A stretch of 47,684 bases of DNA from Treponema sp. (lineage in GTDB: Bacteria > Spirochaetota > Spirochaetia > Treponematales > Breznakiellaceae): positions 1-47,684 of the forward strand of contig WRIX01000006.1 in assembly GCA_009782495.1 (NCBI GenBank), written 5' to 3'. Below, one piece after another: positions 1 to 7,506 of the stretch. The notes below the pieces were generated by a model. That model was not told where the DNA came from. It was given only the letters and a program-made list of their open reading frames with translations, and searched no databases. Within the stretch, counting starts at the first letter, position 1. Every line of letters begins with the position of its first letter. Made by a program: the position numbers and the translations under genes.

Positions 1-1
1 A

Positions 2-148
2 TCTGCGTTTTCCTGTAACTGTATTTTAAATTTCCTCTACGGCGATCTTGAGCATAAAAAAATTGAAGCGTTTGCCGGACCAATTACATTCGGCGAGATT
101 GCCTATCAGCTTGTGAACCAAACCCTTGTGTATGTGACTGTTATGTGA
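2..148 (+). CDS. C-terminal end of a FIST-C-like sensory protein (partial)
   Basis: An open frame enters from the left edge and ends at TGA 146-148, giving the last 48 residues of a protein. The visible tail includes FGEIAYQLVNQTLVYVTV. A G-P-x-T-F-G-E-I-A-Y pattern near the end resembles the C-terminus of FIST-domain proteins, a family of ligand-sensing proteins that often work with signal-transduction partners. The next gene is a convergent HD-GYP response regulator, which fits a signalling neighbourhood. Only the tail is visible, so the family call rests on pattern memory and is tentative; that the stretch is coding is more secure. Confidence 0.5.
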   Translation, partial: SAFSCNCILNFLYGDLEHKKIEAFAGPITFGEIAYQLVNQTLVYVTVM

Positions 149-156
149 TAGAGAGA

Positions 157-190
157 AAATATATTGTTAATAAAATAATACAATATATTT
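157..190. terminator. AT-rich inverted repeat between convergent genes
   Basis: A perfect 11-bp inverted repeat (157-167 with 180-190) is separated by 12 nt and ends in a T run on one strand and an A run on the other. It lies between two converging genes, where a bidirectional terminator would be expected. The stem is almost pure A/T, so its strength is uncertain. Confidence 0.45.
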
Positions 191-211
191 AAAATCCCTG
201 CCCGCTAACAA

Positions 212-1312
212 TTACTTACCTGTGCCTTGGGCAATCCTGTCAAATTGATCCGAAACTCCCCGGAATATTTCCACTAAAACGGGATCAAAGTGCGTTCCGG
301 CATTTTCTATAATGATTTTACATGCGTCTTCGTGGTTAAACGGTTTTTTGTAGGGGCGCTCGGAAGTTAATGCGTCGTATACATCGGTTATGGCCATAAG
401 CCGGCCTTCCAGAGGAATGCTTTTGCCTTTGAGCTTCATTGGGTATCCGGTCCCGTCCCATTTTTCGTGATGCGTTCCGGCAATATACAGCGCATGTTTT
501 AAAAAAGCATGTTCCTGGGTAACGTTGATTATTTTTTCTATTGCATCCACTCCCGCGATTACATGAGTTTTCATAATTTCGAATTCGTCTCCCGTCAACT
601 TGCCGGGCTTGTTCAGAATTAAATCACTAATGGCAATTTTCCCTACGTCATGGAGCTGAGTTGAAGGCAATACGAAATCCATATCCCAGGTGGATATTTC
701 TTCTTTGTAAATTGCTTTGCGGGAAAGTTCTTCGACAAGCGCCTTAAAATAAAGCTGAGTTCGCCCGACATGGCCTCCGGTGATGTTGTCACGAAATTCA
801 ACCAGGTCCGATACTATAGTCAGGACGGAGCTCTGTAAATCCAGTACTTCTTTTGTTTTTATGCGCACCTTTGTTTCCAGGTTTTCAGCATGATCCATAA
901 GGGCAGTCTGGGCCGTCAGTAAATCGTTTCTTTGCTTAACGATCAAGAGCTGGTTTGCGATGCGTTTAAGCAGGAGCGACCCTGAAAAAGGTTTGGATAT
1001 ATAATCTACTGCTCCAAGATCGAAACCTTCCAGTTCGCTGTCTTCATCATTTTTTGCCGTCAGGAAAATTACAGGAATATCTTCAAAGCGTTTGTCGCCT
1101 TTAAGTTTTTTTATGGTTTCATATCCGTTGATTTCCGGCATTTCAATATCAAGAAGGATTAAATCGGGAAGAATGTTCTCCAGAATTTCAAAAAGTTTGG
1201 CTGCGGAAGGGGCGGGATATACTTCATAAAATGTTTTCAGCATATTTCTGCCCATTGTCAGATTTGCCATGCTGTCGTCAACGATTATTATTTTATGACG
1301 GGTATCATCCAT
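212..1312 (-). CDS. Response regulator with HD-GYP domain (c-di-GMP phosphodiesterase)
   Basis: 366 aa. Residues 1 to about 120 form a receiver domain with the acidic pair at D12/D13, the phospho-acceptor D55 in LILLDIEMP and the conserved K in DYISKP. A short coiled linker follows, then an HD-GYP domain with the HD pair in LHDVGK and the signature DGTGYP. Proteins of this architecture hydrolyse cyclic di-GMP when the receiver is phosphorylated, which commonly affects motility and surface behaviour in spirochaetes. A GAGGT ribosome site lies upstream of the ATG. No histidine kinase is adjacent, so the partner is unknown. The enzymatic role follows from the family, since all hallmark residues are present. 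Confidence 0.92.
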   Translation of the reverse strand: MDDTRHKIIIVDDSMANLTMGRNMLKTFYEVYPAPSAAKLFEILENILPDLILLDIEMPEINGYETIKKLKGDKRFEDIPVIFLTAKNDEDSELEGFDLGAVDYISKPFSGSLLLKRIANQLLIVKQRNDLLTAQTALMDHAENLETKVRIKTKEVLDLQSSVLTIVSDLVEFRDNITGGHVGRTQLYFKALVEELSRKAIYKEEISTWDMDFVLPSTQLHDVGKIAISDLILNKPGKLTGDEFEIMKTHVIAGVDAIEKIINVTQEHAFLKHALYIAGTHHEKWDGTGYPMKLKGKSIPLEGRLMAITDVYDALTSERPYKKPFNHEDACKIIIENAGTHFDPVLVEIFRGVSDQFDRIAQGTGK

Positions 1313-1393
1313 ATATTACCTCGCAGTCTTTGAAAAAACATAAGATCCAGGACAAGAAAAGTATACCATCTTTGCCTGGTCTTTTTCAATATA

Positions 1394-3388
1394 TCATTTT
1401 TTACCCGGGTTTATTAAAAATTTAAGAGTATAATCAATCGACTCGGAAAGTGACCGGTAAAAAAGACGGGAAAACTCCAGGTGCCGTTTAAAAGGGTCTG
1501 TTTCCTGCAGTTTTTTTTCCATTTCTGACATTGGAGGGAAAAGAAAACCGGCGGCAGCCTTTACCGGGTTTGCTGCAATTGCGGCGTTGACTTTGTCCAG
1601 TTTTTTAAGGATTTTTTCGTTTTCAATTGTGTTTTGTCCGCGCCGTACCGGAACGTTTTTTGTAACATACACTGCTTCGCCGGCTCTGTCCCGTATTTCT
1701 TCAAGACCCCGGACAAGATCGGTTAATGCGCCGGAATAACGATCGATCCGGTTTTCTTTTTCTGGGCTATTGTTAAATTGGGTATCAATACGGCTGTATA
1801 GTTCTGCAAGCAGTTGATTTATTTCTTTTCGGCGTACGGGCAGGGAAAGAAGTTTTTCCGTAGGGGAAACTTCGCCCGCTTTTGTTCGCCCGGCGGAATA
1901 TTCCGGTTCTGCAGAGATAAGGCCGGGTATAGCAAGCCCGCCGGAAGAAAGGCTGTAGTTGTTCAAACCGGTATGCCTGGTCTGTTCTATGCGGTTTTCA
2001 AACCATGCTGCATAAAGTGAAAGCCGTTTGTCTGTAAGTACTTTGCCCCCGCCGGCTGATACTGCCAAAAAGGGAATTCCGTTTTCGAGCGCTTTTACAG
2101 AAAGTGTTTCAGCCGGAGAGAACCGCTTTGAAACGCCATGAGAATTTTCTTCAAAAAGAGCGCCTTTATAATGGGTATGATAGTCAGGAAAAGCCAGATC
2201 AAGACCTGCTATCCAGATATTGGACGGCCCCAGAAACCGTGCGAAATCCCAGGCTGTAGTTGCCACAGAACCCCCTGCACCCAGTATGCCTTTAGGATCG
2301 GTACGATCTTCTATAAAACGGCCAAGCGGGAAAAGTGACTGGCAAAAAAAGATCCTAGTAAAAGCGGAATTGCGAAGCACTGACGGATACACAGCAGATT
2401 CCGCTATCAAAGCCGTATTGGGCGCTTTAAGCCGGTAAAGATGAAGGGCATTCCAGTATTGAGGATCGATTGACACAATAAAATCCGGCTCTATACCGTT
2501 TTTAAGAAGGAAGCGAAGGGAAGTATCAACCGACACTGTTATACAGCGATGATGAATTTCTTCCAGATATTTTTCAATATTGTTCAGTGACGGGCCTGCG
2601 GCGGCAAGAAATACCGGAATATCCGTATTGTGCAGTATGTTTTCCAGGTTTTTTACCCCGGGATATTTCAATACCCCTTCCATATTAGCCGCCAGGTTTC
2701 TTGTCCAGCGCTTGCCAAAACGCTGCAGGGTAGTTGCGTTAATCTCATCTTTGGAAGCCCATGTATTAATCCGCCGTTCAACATCGGTATACCAGGATTC
2801 ATCTTCAGCTGTTACACCGGTAAGAGCCCGGTTTTTTATGATAAGCGGTTTCTGTGTTCCTGCAATTGCAAGAGCGGCATTAATGGCTGCGGAGTCGCTG
2901 CCCAGTACAAATAGCGCCTTTCCCGGTGATATTAATCTTTCCAGATTCCGGGTTTTTAACGCTAAAGTAAACAGATCCGTATGCCGCTCGACAATGATCG
3001 GTATTACGTTATCCTGCGCCAGTGCTTCGGCGGTGTAACCAAGCCCAAAACCCAATAAAATAATTATTCCGTCTTTCTCCGAAGTTTCATTTTTTTTAAC
3101 CATTTCTGCTAAGGCAGCTTCAGCCTGACGCTGTCCTTCGCGGGCCGGATCCCGCCGTGAATGAATTGATATTTCCCGGGTATTGTTGTTTTCCCGGTAA
3201 ATCAGGGTAGGGTTTCCGGACGGGGTCTGTTCAATTGACCACTGGTGGTTGGCGTTCTCCGCTGCCTGTTTCTTCTGAGGTAAATTTTTTTCAATCTGTT
3301 CCGCCAACTCAGGATAACAGGAACGGAGCAGAGTAAGATTACGGTCCCAAAACAATTCCGCCGGGGTTTCCGGATTAAGAGAGATCAT
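1394..3388 (-). CDS. DUF115/MAF-type motility-associated glycosyltransferase-like protein
   Basis: 664 aa. The central part (about residues 255-450) carries DUF115 features: FLAAAGPSLNN, the acidic segment VSIDPQYWNAL and IAGLDLAFPDYHTHYKG. This 6-hydroxymethylpterin pyrophosphokinase-like fold is found in motility-associated factor proteins, which in other bacteria add nonulosonic acids to flagellin. There is no signal peptide or membrane segment, so it is probably cytosolic. It overlaps the upstream penicillin-binding protein gene by 4 bp (ATGA), indicating translational coupling to the cell-wall genes. The substrate cannot be deduced here. Confidence 0.8.
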   Translation of the reverse strand: MISLNPETPAELFWDRNLTLLRSCYPELAEQIEKNLPQKKQAAENANHQWSIEQTPSGNPTLIYRENNNTREISIHSRRDPAREGQRQAEAALAEMVKKNETSEKDGIIILLGFGLGYTAEALAQDNVIPIIVERHTDLFTLALKTRNLERLISPGKALFVLGSDSAAINAALAIAGTQKPLIIKNRALTGVTAEDESWYTDVERRINTWASKDEINATTLQRFGKRWTRNLAANMEGVLKYPGVKNLENILHNTDIPVFLAAAGPSLNNIEKYLEEIHHRCITVSVDTSLRFLLKNGIEPDFIVSIDPQYWNALHLYRLKAPNTALIAESAVYPSVLRNSAFTRIFFCQSLFPLGRFIEDRTDPKGILGAGGSVATTAWDFARFLGPSNIWIAGLDLAFPDYHTHYKGALFEENSHGVSKRFSPAETLSVKALENGIPFLAVSAGGGKVLTDKRLSLYAAWFENRIEQTRHTGLNNYSLSSGGLAIPGLISAEPEYSAGRTKAGEVSPTEKLLSLPVRRKEINQLLAELYSRIDTQFNNSPEKENRIDRYSGALTDLVRGLEEIRDRAGEAVYVTKNVPVRRGQNTIENEKILKKLDKVNAAIAANPVKAAAGFLFPPMSEMEKKLQETDPFKRHLEFSRLFYRSLSESIDYTLKFLINPGKK

Positions 3389-5253
3389 TCCAGTTCAAGG
3401 ATTATAGTTATTCCGGGTCTGAAGGGAGTTCCCGGAGCCGGACTTTGCCGCACAACCCAGCCTTCACCCCGAATGTCGAGAATAAGATCATCCCGGCGAA
3501 GCAGAGGGGCAAGGCTCCGCTTGGCCCTGCCAATAAAGTCCGGTACGGTATCTCCAATGGTGAGTATATCTTCAGCGGGGATTATAATTTGCCCGGAATG
3601 ACTTTCCTGAGGGTTTCTTTCGCGGAGAATCCCCAGGTAGTCGATCAGTTTTTCTGCAGTTTCCCGTATTGCCGGAGCGGCTGTCCGGCTTCCAAAGTAA
3701 TAGTTTCCCATAGGCTTTATCAGTACCATATAGAGGACCAGAGACGGGTTTTCTGCAGGTACCAGGGCAATACAACTTGCAATATAATCGGTTTCGGAAT
3801 ATGTTCTTGTTTTTGGATCGTACATCTGGGCAGTACCTGTTTTTACCCCTATGGGAATGTCCTTTATCCTGGCAAAACGGCCTATTCCTAAATCTTCGGT
3901 TCCGGCTTTCATGTAACGCTGCATATTCCTTGCTGTTTCTTCGCTCAGTATTCGCCGGGGTTCTCCGGGTTTCCATTCCCGGATGGTTTTTCCGTCATCG
4001 GATTTTATACGGGATACAATCCTCGGGGGCATTAAAACGCCGTCGTTTGCTATTGCTGTAGCGGCCTGGAGCATCTGAAGTGCAGTAACGTTGACCTCCT
4101 GCCCCATAGCAATAGTCGGCTTGGAACGCTCCGACCATTGGTTGATAGGCCGGAAAAGCCCCGGTGTTTCACCGGGAGTACCGGCGCCTGTTCTGCGTCC
4201 AAAACCAAAATTTTCCAGCGCTGCAGCAAATGAAGCAGTTCCCATACGTTCCGAGGCATAAGCAGCTCCGGCATTACAGGAATAAACAATGATGTCTTCG
4301 GCATTGACATTGCCGTGGTTACCCATACATTTAATGGTGATCCTGTCCCCTCTGGTATATTCACCGTTGCAGACAAAGTACGTGTCCGGCTCTATTGAAT
4401 TGGAATCCATTAATGCGGCTATGGAAAATACCTTAAAAGTTGATCCGGGTTCATAATCCCAAATAGCAGTTCTGTCCATCCTGGATATTTCGGTAGATGC
4501 AGAAATGTCGTTGAGATCAAAACCCGGCAGGATTGCCGAACCAAGAATATCCCCGGTTCGCGGATCCATTGCCATGAGCATTGCAGCTTCGGCTTTGTTT
4601 TCTTCCATTGAACGGGCGGCAATATCCTCTAAAATGTACTGAACGTTGGTATCAATAGTCAGTATAACCTGATTTCCGTTTTTTCCGTCTCTTGGGGCCA
4701 GTTCCGATTCAAACGAATATTCAATGCCGGCTCCGCCCTCATTGTCACTTTTGGTAAAACCAATAATTTGTGCGGCGAGATTTTTATGCGGATAATTCCT
4801 GCCCAATACCGGTTCAATACTGATTCCGGCCAGTTTTCCCTGGGTACGGAGACTTTGTATACGTTGTATTACCGATAGTTCGACCTGCTTTTTCAGGTAG
4901 AGAAAGTCGCTTGCCGATCCTTCAATGTTTTTCCTGATTTCTCCCGCTGAAATTTCCAGCAGAGGTGACAGGTCAGTTGTCAGCTCTTCGATGTCTTCGA
5001 TGTTTGGCCGCCATACGGTGATATTTCCCATTCTGGTTTGGATGGCAAGAGTACGCCCGTTCCGGTCTAAAATCGCTCCGCGTTCCATTGTATCTCTGGG
5101 AGGGGCAATAAAATCAGCGCCGGGTGGGTTCAACATCGCTGCAAAATATTTAATTAAAACATAAAATGCTATTCCGCCCAAAATAAAGGCAATGACAAGA
5201 AACCGCCGCTTTATCTGCTTGGGATCTGTTTTGTCCATTGTACTCTGACTCAT
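3385..5253 (-). CDS. Penicillin-binding protein 2/FtsI-like transpeptidase with PASTA domain
   Basis: 622 aa. A cytoplasmic N-terminus and one membrane helix (about 18-40, FLVIAFILGGIAFYVLI) are followed by a PBP dimerisation domain and a transpeptidase domain. The three catalytic motifs are present: SxxK in GSTFKVF, SxN in YSCNAG and KTG in VKTGTAQ. The last 70 residues or so form a single PASTA module starting at VPDFIGRAKRSL. Class B enzymes of this kind cross-link peptidoglycan, usually at the division septum. The gene lies between signal peptidase I and the MAF-like gene with 4-bp overlaps on both sides, so the three are probably one transcript. FtsI versus SpoVD-like naming cannot be settled without other cell-division genes nearby. 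Confidence 0.9.
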   Translation of the reverse strand: MSQSTMDKTDPKQIKRRFLVIAFILGGIAFYVLIKYFAAMLNPPGADFIAPPRDTMERGAILDRNGRTLAIQTRMGNITVWRPNIEDIEELTTDLSPLLEISAGEIRKNIEGSASDFLYLKKQVELSVIQRIQSLRTQGKLAGISIEPVLGRNYPHKNLAAQIIGFTKSDNEGGAGIEYSFESELAPRDGKNGNQVILTIDTNVQYILEDIAARSMEENKAEAAMLMAMDPRTGDILGSAILPGFDLNDISASTEISRMDRTAIWDYEPGSTFKVFSIAALMDSNSIEPDTYFVCNGEYTRGDRITIKCMGNHGNVNAEDIIVYSCNAGAAYASERMGTASFAAALENFGFGRRTGAGTPGETPGLFRPINQWSERSKPTIAMGQEVNVTALQMLQAATAIANDGVLMPPRIVSRIKSDDGKTIREWKPGEPRRILSEETARNMQRYMKAGTEDLGIGRFARIKDIPIGVKTGTAQMYDPKTRTYSETDYIASCIALVPAENPSLVLYMVLIKPMGNYYFGSRTAAPAIRETAEKLIDYLGILRERNPQESHSGQIIIPAEDILTIGDTVPDFIGRAKRSLAPLLRRDDLILDIRGEGWVVRQSPAPGTPFRPGITIILELE

Positions 5254-5699
5254 TTATATGCTACCACTTTTCCTAAAATATGATCCAATGGAACCATGCC
5301 GTAAGAACGGGAATCAAACGATTCCAGATCGTTATCCCCCCGTACAAAAAATGTCCCGTCTTCGTTGACCGAATGACAGCGTTTTACCGCCCTTTCTCCC
5401 AGCGGAGTATAGAACACCAGAAGGTCTCCGGGCCGTGGATTAGACCAGTGAAACAAATATAAGCCCAGACCAGGGACACGGAAACCAAAAGCCGCTTTAT
5501 TTACCACTAGCAGAGAACCGGGTTTAAGGGTTGGAAGCATGGACCTCCCCTGGGTAATCATCAGGTCGATAAACAGGAGTTTTATGACCAAGGCAAAGAC
5601 CAAGGCCAGTAGCACAGCCCTGAATATTCCGCTCTGCCTGACAGCGCGGTCAGACAGGGTCTTCTTCTGTACCCTGTCTTTTTGGTTTTTCACTTCCAT
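5250..5699 (-). CDS. lepB: Signal peptidase I
   Basis: 149 aa, short for the family but with the essential parts. There is one N-terminal membrane helix (about 25-50), the catalytic serine in QGRSMLPTL, the general-base lysine in GERAVKRC and the conserved box FVRGDNDLESFDSR. It removes signal peptides from secreted proteins at the outer face of the cytoplasmic membrane. It overlaps the downstream penicillin-binding protein gene by 4 bp. The predicted promoter just upstream would leave almost no 5' leader, so the message may be leaderless or the start may be slightly downstream. Confidence 0.9.
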   Translation of the reverse strand: MEVKNQKDRVQKKTLSDRAVRQSGIFRAVLLALVFALVIKLLFIDLMITQGRSMLPTLKPGSLLVVNKAAFGFRVPGLGLYLFHWSNPRPGDLLVFYTPLGERAVKRCHSVNEDGTFFVRGDNDLESFDSRSYGMVPLDHILGKVVAYK

Positions 5700-5707
5700 T
5701 TATCGGA

Positions 5708-5736
5708 AGTATAATGATTAGCCTTGATTATGTCGA
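5708..5736 (-). promoter_or_regulatory. Sigma-70-like promoter for lepB operon
   Basis: Read on the minus strand: TCGACA (731-736), a 17-bp spacer, then TATACT (708-713). Five of six bases match at each box and the spacing is ideal. The start site would fall around 5701, only about 2 nt before the lepB ATG. Confidence 0.45.
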
Positions 5737-5739
5737 TAA

Positions 5740-7065
5740 ATGGCTATAATGAAGGATATTATCGCAGCTCAGCACATTCAGCGCCGGTCTAAACCGTCCT
5801 TTTTGTCGGCAGCTCAGAAATACAAGACATCTCATTATGCTGTTCCGATTATGCAGGATAGTTCATTTATTGCCGATCAGCATCTTCCAAAACATAAAAA
5901 GAAACGTCTTCTTGAAAAAATCCGAAAGGGAACCTCGCCCGACCACTCTCAAGTGGTCGGACTCGGCGGAGGATACCGGAGGGGAACCTCGGTTTTTGAC
6001 AACAAAGAAAAGAAAAAACCTATTCCGGAGAGAAACCGGCCGGACATTCGTTTGCGGCGGCCTCGTATTTTCGCCCGGTTGAGTAAACCCGCCGGTGAAA
6101 AAATTCCGCACAAGGATACTTCCGGTTTCTTTTCTGTTGCCGGCGCTTTTTTTGCCCGGCTCCCGGGAAGAATGTTCCTGTTCGGTTTTCTTTGCCTCGC
6201 TGCAGGATGCCTGGCCCTGATGTTAAACTATATTCCCGAACCTGAACCCCCGGAAGACAGGGCAATTCGGGTACAGAATCCAAGGAATACGGCCATTATT
6301 GGTAACGAAGGAGATGAAATACCGCTTGATATAACTGAAAATTTTGCCTGGCAAAACTATACGGTCCGTTCCGGCGATTCGGTAGAAGCCATATCCAAAC
6401 GTTTTGTCCTGTCCCTGGATGCGATAATTGCTTCTAACGATCTTCGCAATGTACGGCAGCTCAAGGCCGGGCAGAAAATTCGTATACCCAATATGGACGG
6501 TATTCCCTATAAGGTAAAAAACGGGGATAGCTATGTCAAAATCGCACAATCATTTGGGGTACCTCTGGAAGCGATACTCGACGCTAACGATATACAAAGT
6601 GATGCAATAAACGTTGGTGCCGTGCTTTTTATTCCCGGCGCCAGAATGGACAAAAATGCCCTCCGTCAGGCTCTGGGTGAACTCTTTATCTGGCCCATTT
6701 CAGGCAGAATTACATCGGGTTTTGGCTGGCGGAATGATCCCTTTTCAGGGGTTAGGAGTTACCATAACGGGGTTGATATTTCCGCCTCGACAGGGACAGC
6801 GGTAAAAACATCCGCAGACGGAAAGGTATCCGCTACAGGGCAAAACCGGATCTTTGGATATTTTGTTGTTGTTTCCCATGCCGATGGTTACGAGACCATG
6901 TACGCCCATTTGAGCAAGATTCTGGTTAAAACCGGCAGTTATGTGAACCAGGGGGCGATTATTGGGCTGGTGGGAAGTACGGGTCAGAGTACCGGGCCTC
7001 ATCTTCATTTTGCAGTATATAAAAACAAACGGTATATCAGCCCGCTTGAAGTACTGAATAAATGA
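5740..7065 (+). CDS. LysM-repeat M23 family metallopeptidase
   Basis: 441 aa. A basic cytoplasmic N-terminal region of about 150 residues precedes one membrane helix (GFLCLAAGCLALMLNYIP). Outside the membrane are two LysM modules (starting YTVRSGDSVEAISKRF and PYKVKNGDSYVKIAQSF) and a C-terminal M23 domain with zinc-ligand motifs HNGVD and HLHF. Such proteins bind peptidoglycan and cut or control it, often acting as envelope or division regulators. The ATG at 5749 is an alternative start. Around residues 64-84 the gene contains an in-frame insertion with a palindrome and duplicated flanks (separate entry). The gene is divergent from lepB. Confidence 0.9.
   Translation: MAIMKDIIAAQHIQRRSKPSFLSAAQKYKTSHYAVPIMQDSSFIADQHLPKHKKKRLLEKIRKGTSPDHSQVVGLGGGYRRGTSVFDNKEKKKPIPERNRPDIRLRRPRIFARLSKPAGEKIPHKDTSGFFSVAGAFFARLPGRMFLFGFLCLAAGCLALMLNYIPEPEPPEDRAIRVQNPRNTAIIGNEGDEIPLDITENFAWQNYTVRSGDSVEAISKRFVLSLDAIIASNDLRNVRQLKAGQKIRIPNMDGIPYKVKNGDSYVKIAQSFGVPLEAILDANDIQSDAINVGAVLFIPGARMDKNALRQALGELFIWPISGRITSGFGWRNDPFSGVRSYHNGVDISASTGTAVKTSADGKVSATGQNRIFGYFVVVSHADGYETMYAHLSKILVKTGSYVNQGAIIGLVGSTGQSTGPHLHFAVYKNKRYISPLEVLNK
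5928..5991 (+). repeat. In-frame palindromic insertion flanked by 10-bp direct repeats
   Basis: GGGAACCTCG occurs at 5928-5937 and again at 5982-5991, exactly 54 bp (18 codons) apart. Between them lies a perfect 9-bp hairpin, CCGACCACT (939-947) and AGTGGTCGG (952-960), with a CTCA loop. It looks like a short palindromic element inserted in frame, with a duplicated target, in the cytoplasmic part of the LysM/M23 protein. Confidence 0.55.
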
Positions 7066-7081
7066 TGATAAACTTGGTTTA

Positions 7082-7137
7082 GTAGTAAAGAAGCTGCTAT
7101 TGCAGCAATTTTATAGCCAGAAGGCGGCGTGTGCATG
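7082..7137 (+). promoter_or_regulatory. Conserved leader element, type B (copy 1), ending GTGTGCATG
   Basis: The stretch aligns closely with 35125-35181. It holds a 5-bp hairpin GCTGC-TATT-GCAGC (7092-7105), a shared CAATTTTA block, and a 3' end GGCGGCGTGTGCATG whose last three bases are the start codon of the small ORF at 7135. The hairpin pairs differ from the other copy in a compensatory way (GTTGC/GCAAC there). Confidence 0.6.
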
Positions 7138-7260
7138 CGCAAACTTGTATTGATTTTAATAGCTTTTTTTGCGGTGGTAACCTTTATCCGGGCTTTTACC
7201 GTTACAGAGAATGTTACGGTTCCTGTAATGGTTGAGTTTACCGAAGCTATAGACGGGTAA
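7135..7260 (+). CDS. Small secreted or membrane peptide
   Basis: A 41-residue ORF starts at the ATG that ends the conserved leader element. It begins MRKLVLILIAFFAVVTFIRA, a signal-peptide-like or single-helix segment, and continues with a short polar tail ending in EAIDG. It ends in TAA, and the next ORF begins only two codons later in the same reading frame. It may therefore be the first half of a longer protein interrupted by one stop codon. No family is recognised. The leader with its GGCGG site supports real translation. Confidence 0.5.
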   Translation: MRKLVLILIAFFAVVTFIRAFTVTENVTVPVMVEFTEAIDG

Positions 7261-7266
7261 AACCAA

Positions 7267-7506
7267 TTGATTACCGAGCAAAACGGCCAGAATGGTCCTG
7301 CTGAACTTTCTGTTCCCGTCATTTTCAATCAGCATCATTCCTTTGAAATCCTTTTAGAGGATATTTGTGATCGTCTCCAGGATACCAGGCAGCAAGGCTC
7401 GCTTAAACGGATACGAAAAATGGAAGTAACTCTGGATGAACTGGAAAAAGAATTGGATGAACTTGATGAACTGTTATCCATCCGGATAGGCCAACCCCCG
7501 GGGTGA
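7267..7506 (+). CDS. Small coiled-coil protein, possibly the downstream half of an interrupted gene
   Basis: 79 aa from a TTG codon with no convincing ribosome site. The frame is the same as the small secreted ORF just upstream, with only a TAA and two codons between them, so the two may form one gene of about 123 codons with an internal stop. The C-terminal half is acidic and helical (KMEVTLDELEKELDELDELL), a probable coiled coil. Its stop codon overlaps the GTG start of the next gene, indicating coupling to the polysaccharide-deacetylase-like gene. Function unknown. Confidence 0.5.
   Translation: MITEQNGQNGPAELSVPVIFNQHHSFEILLEDICDRLQDTRQQGSLKRIRKMEVTLDELEKELDELDELLSIRIGQPPG

Noticed and set aside
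5724-5750. Promoter TTGATT-15-TATAAT for the LysM/M23 gene
   Set aside because: The spacer is short and the start site would fall downstream of both candidate ATG codons.
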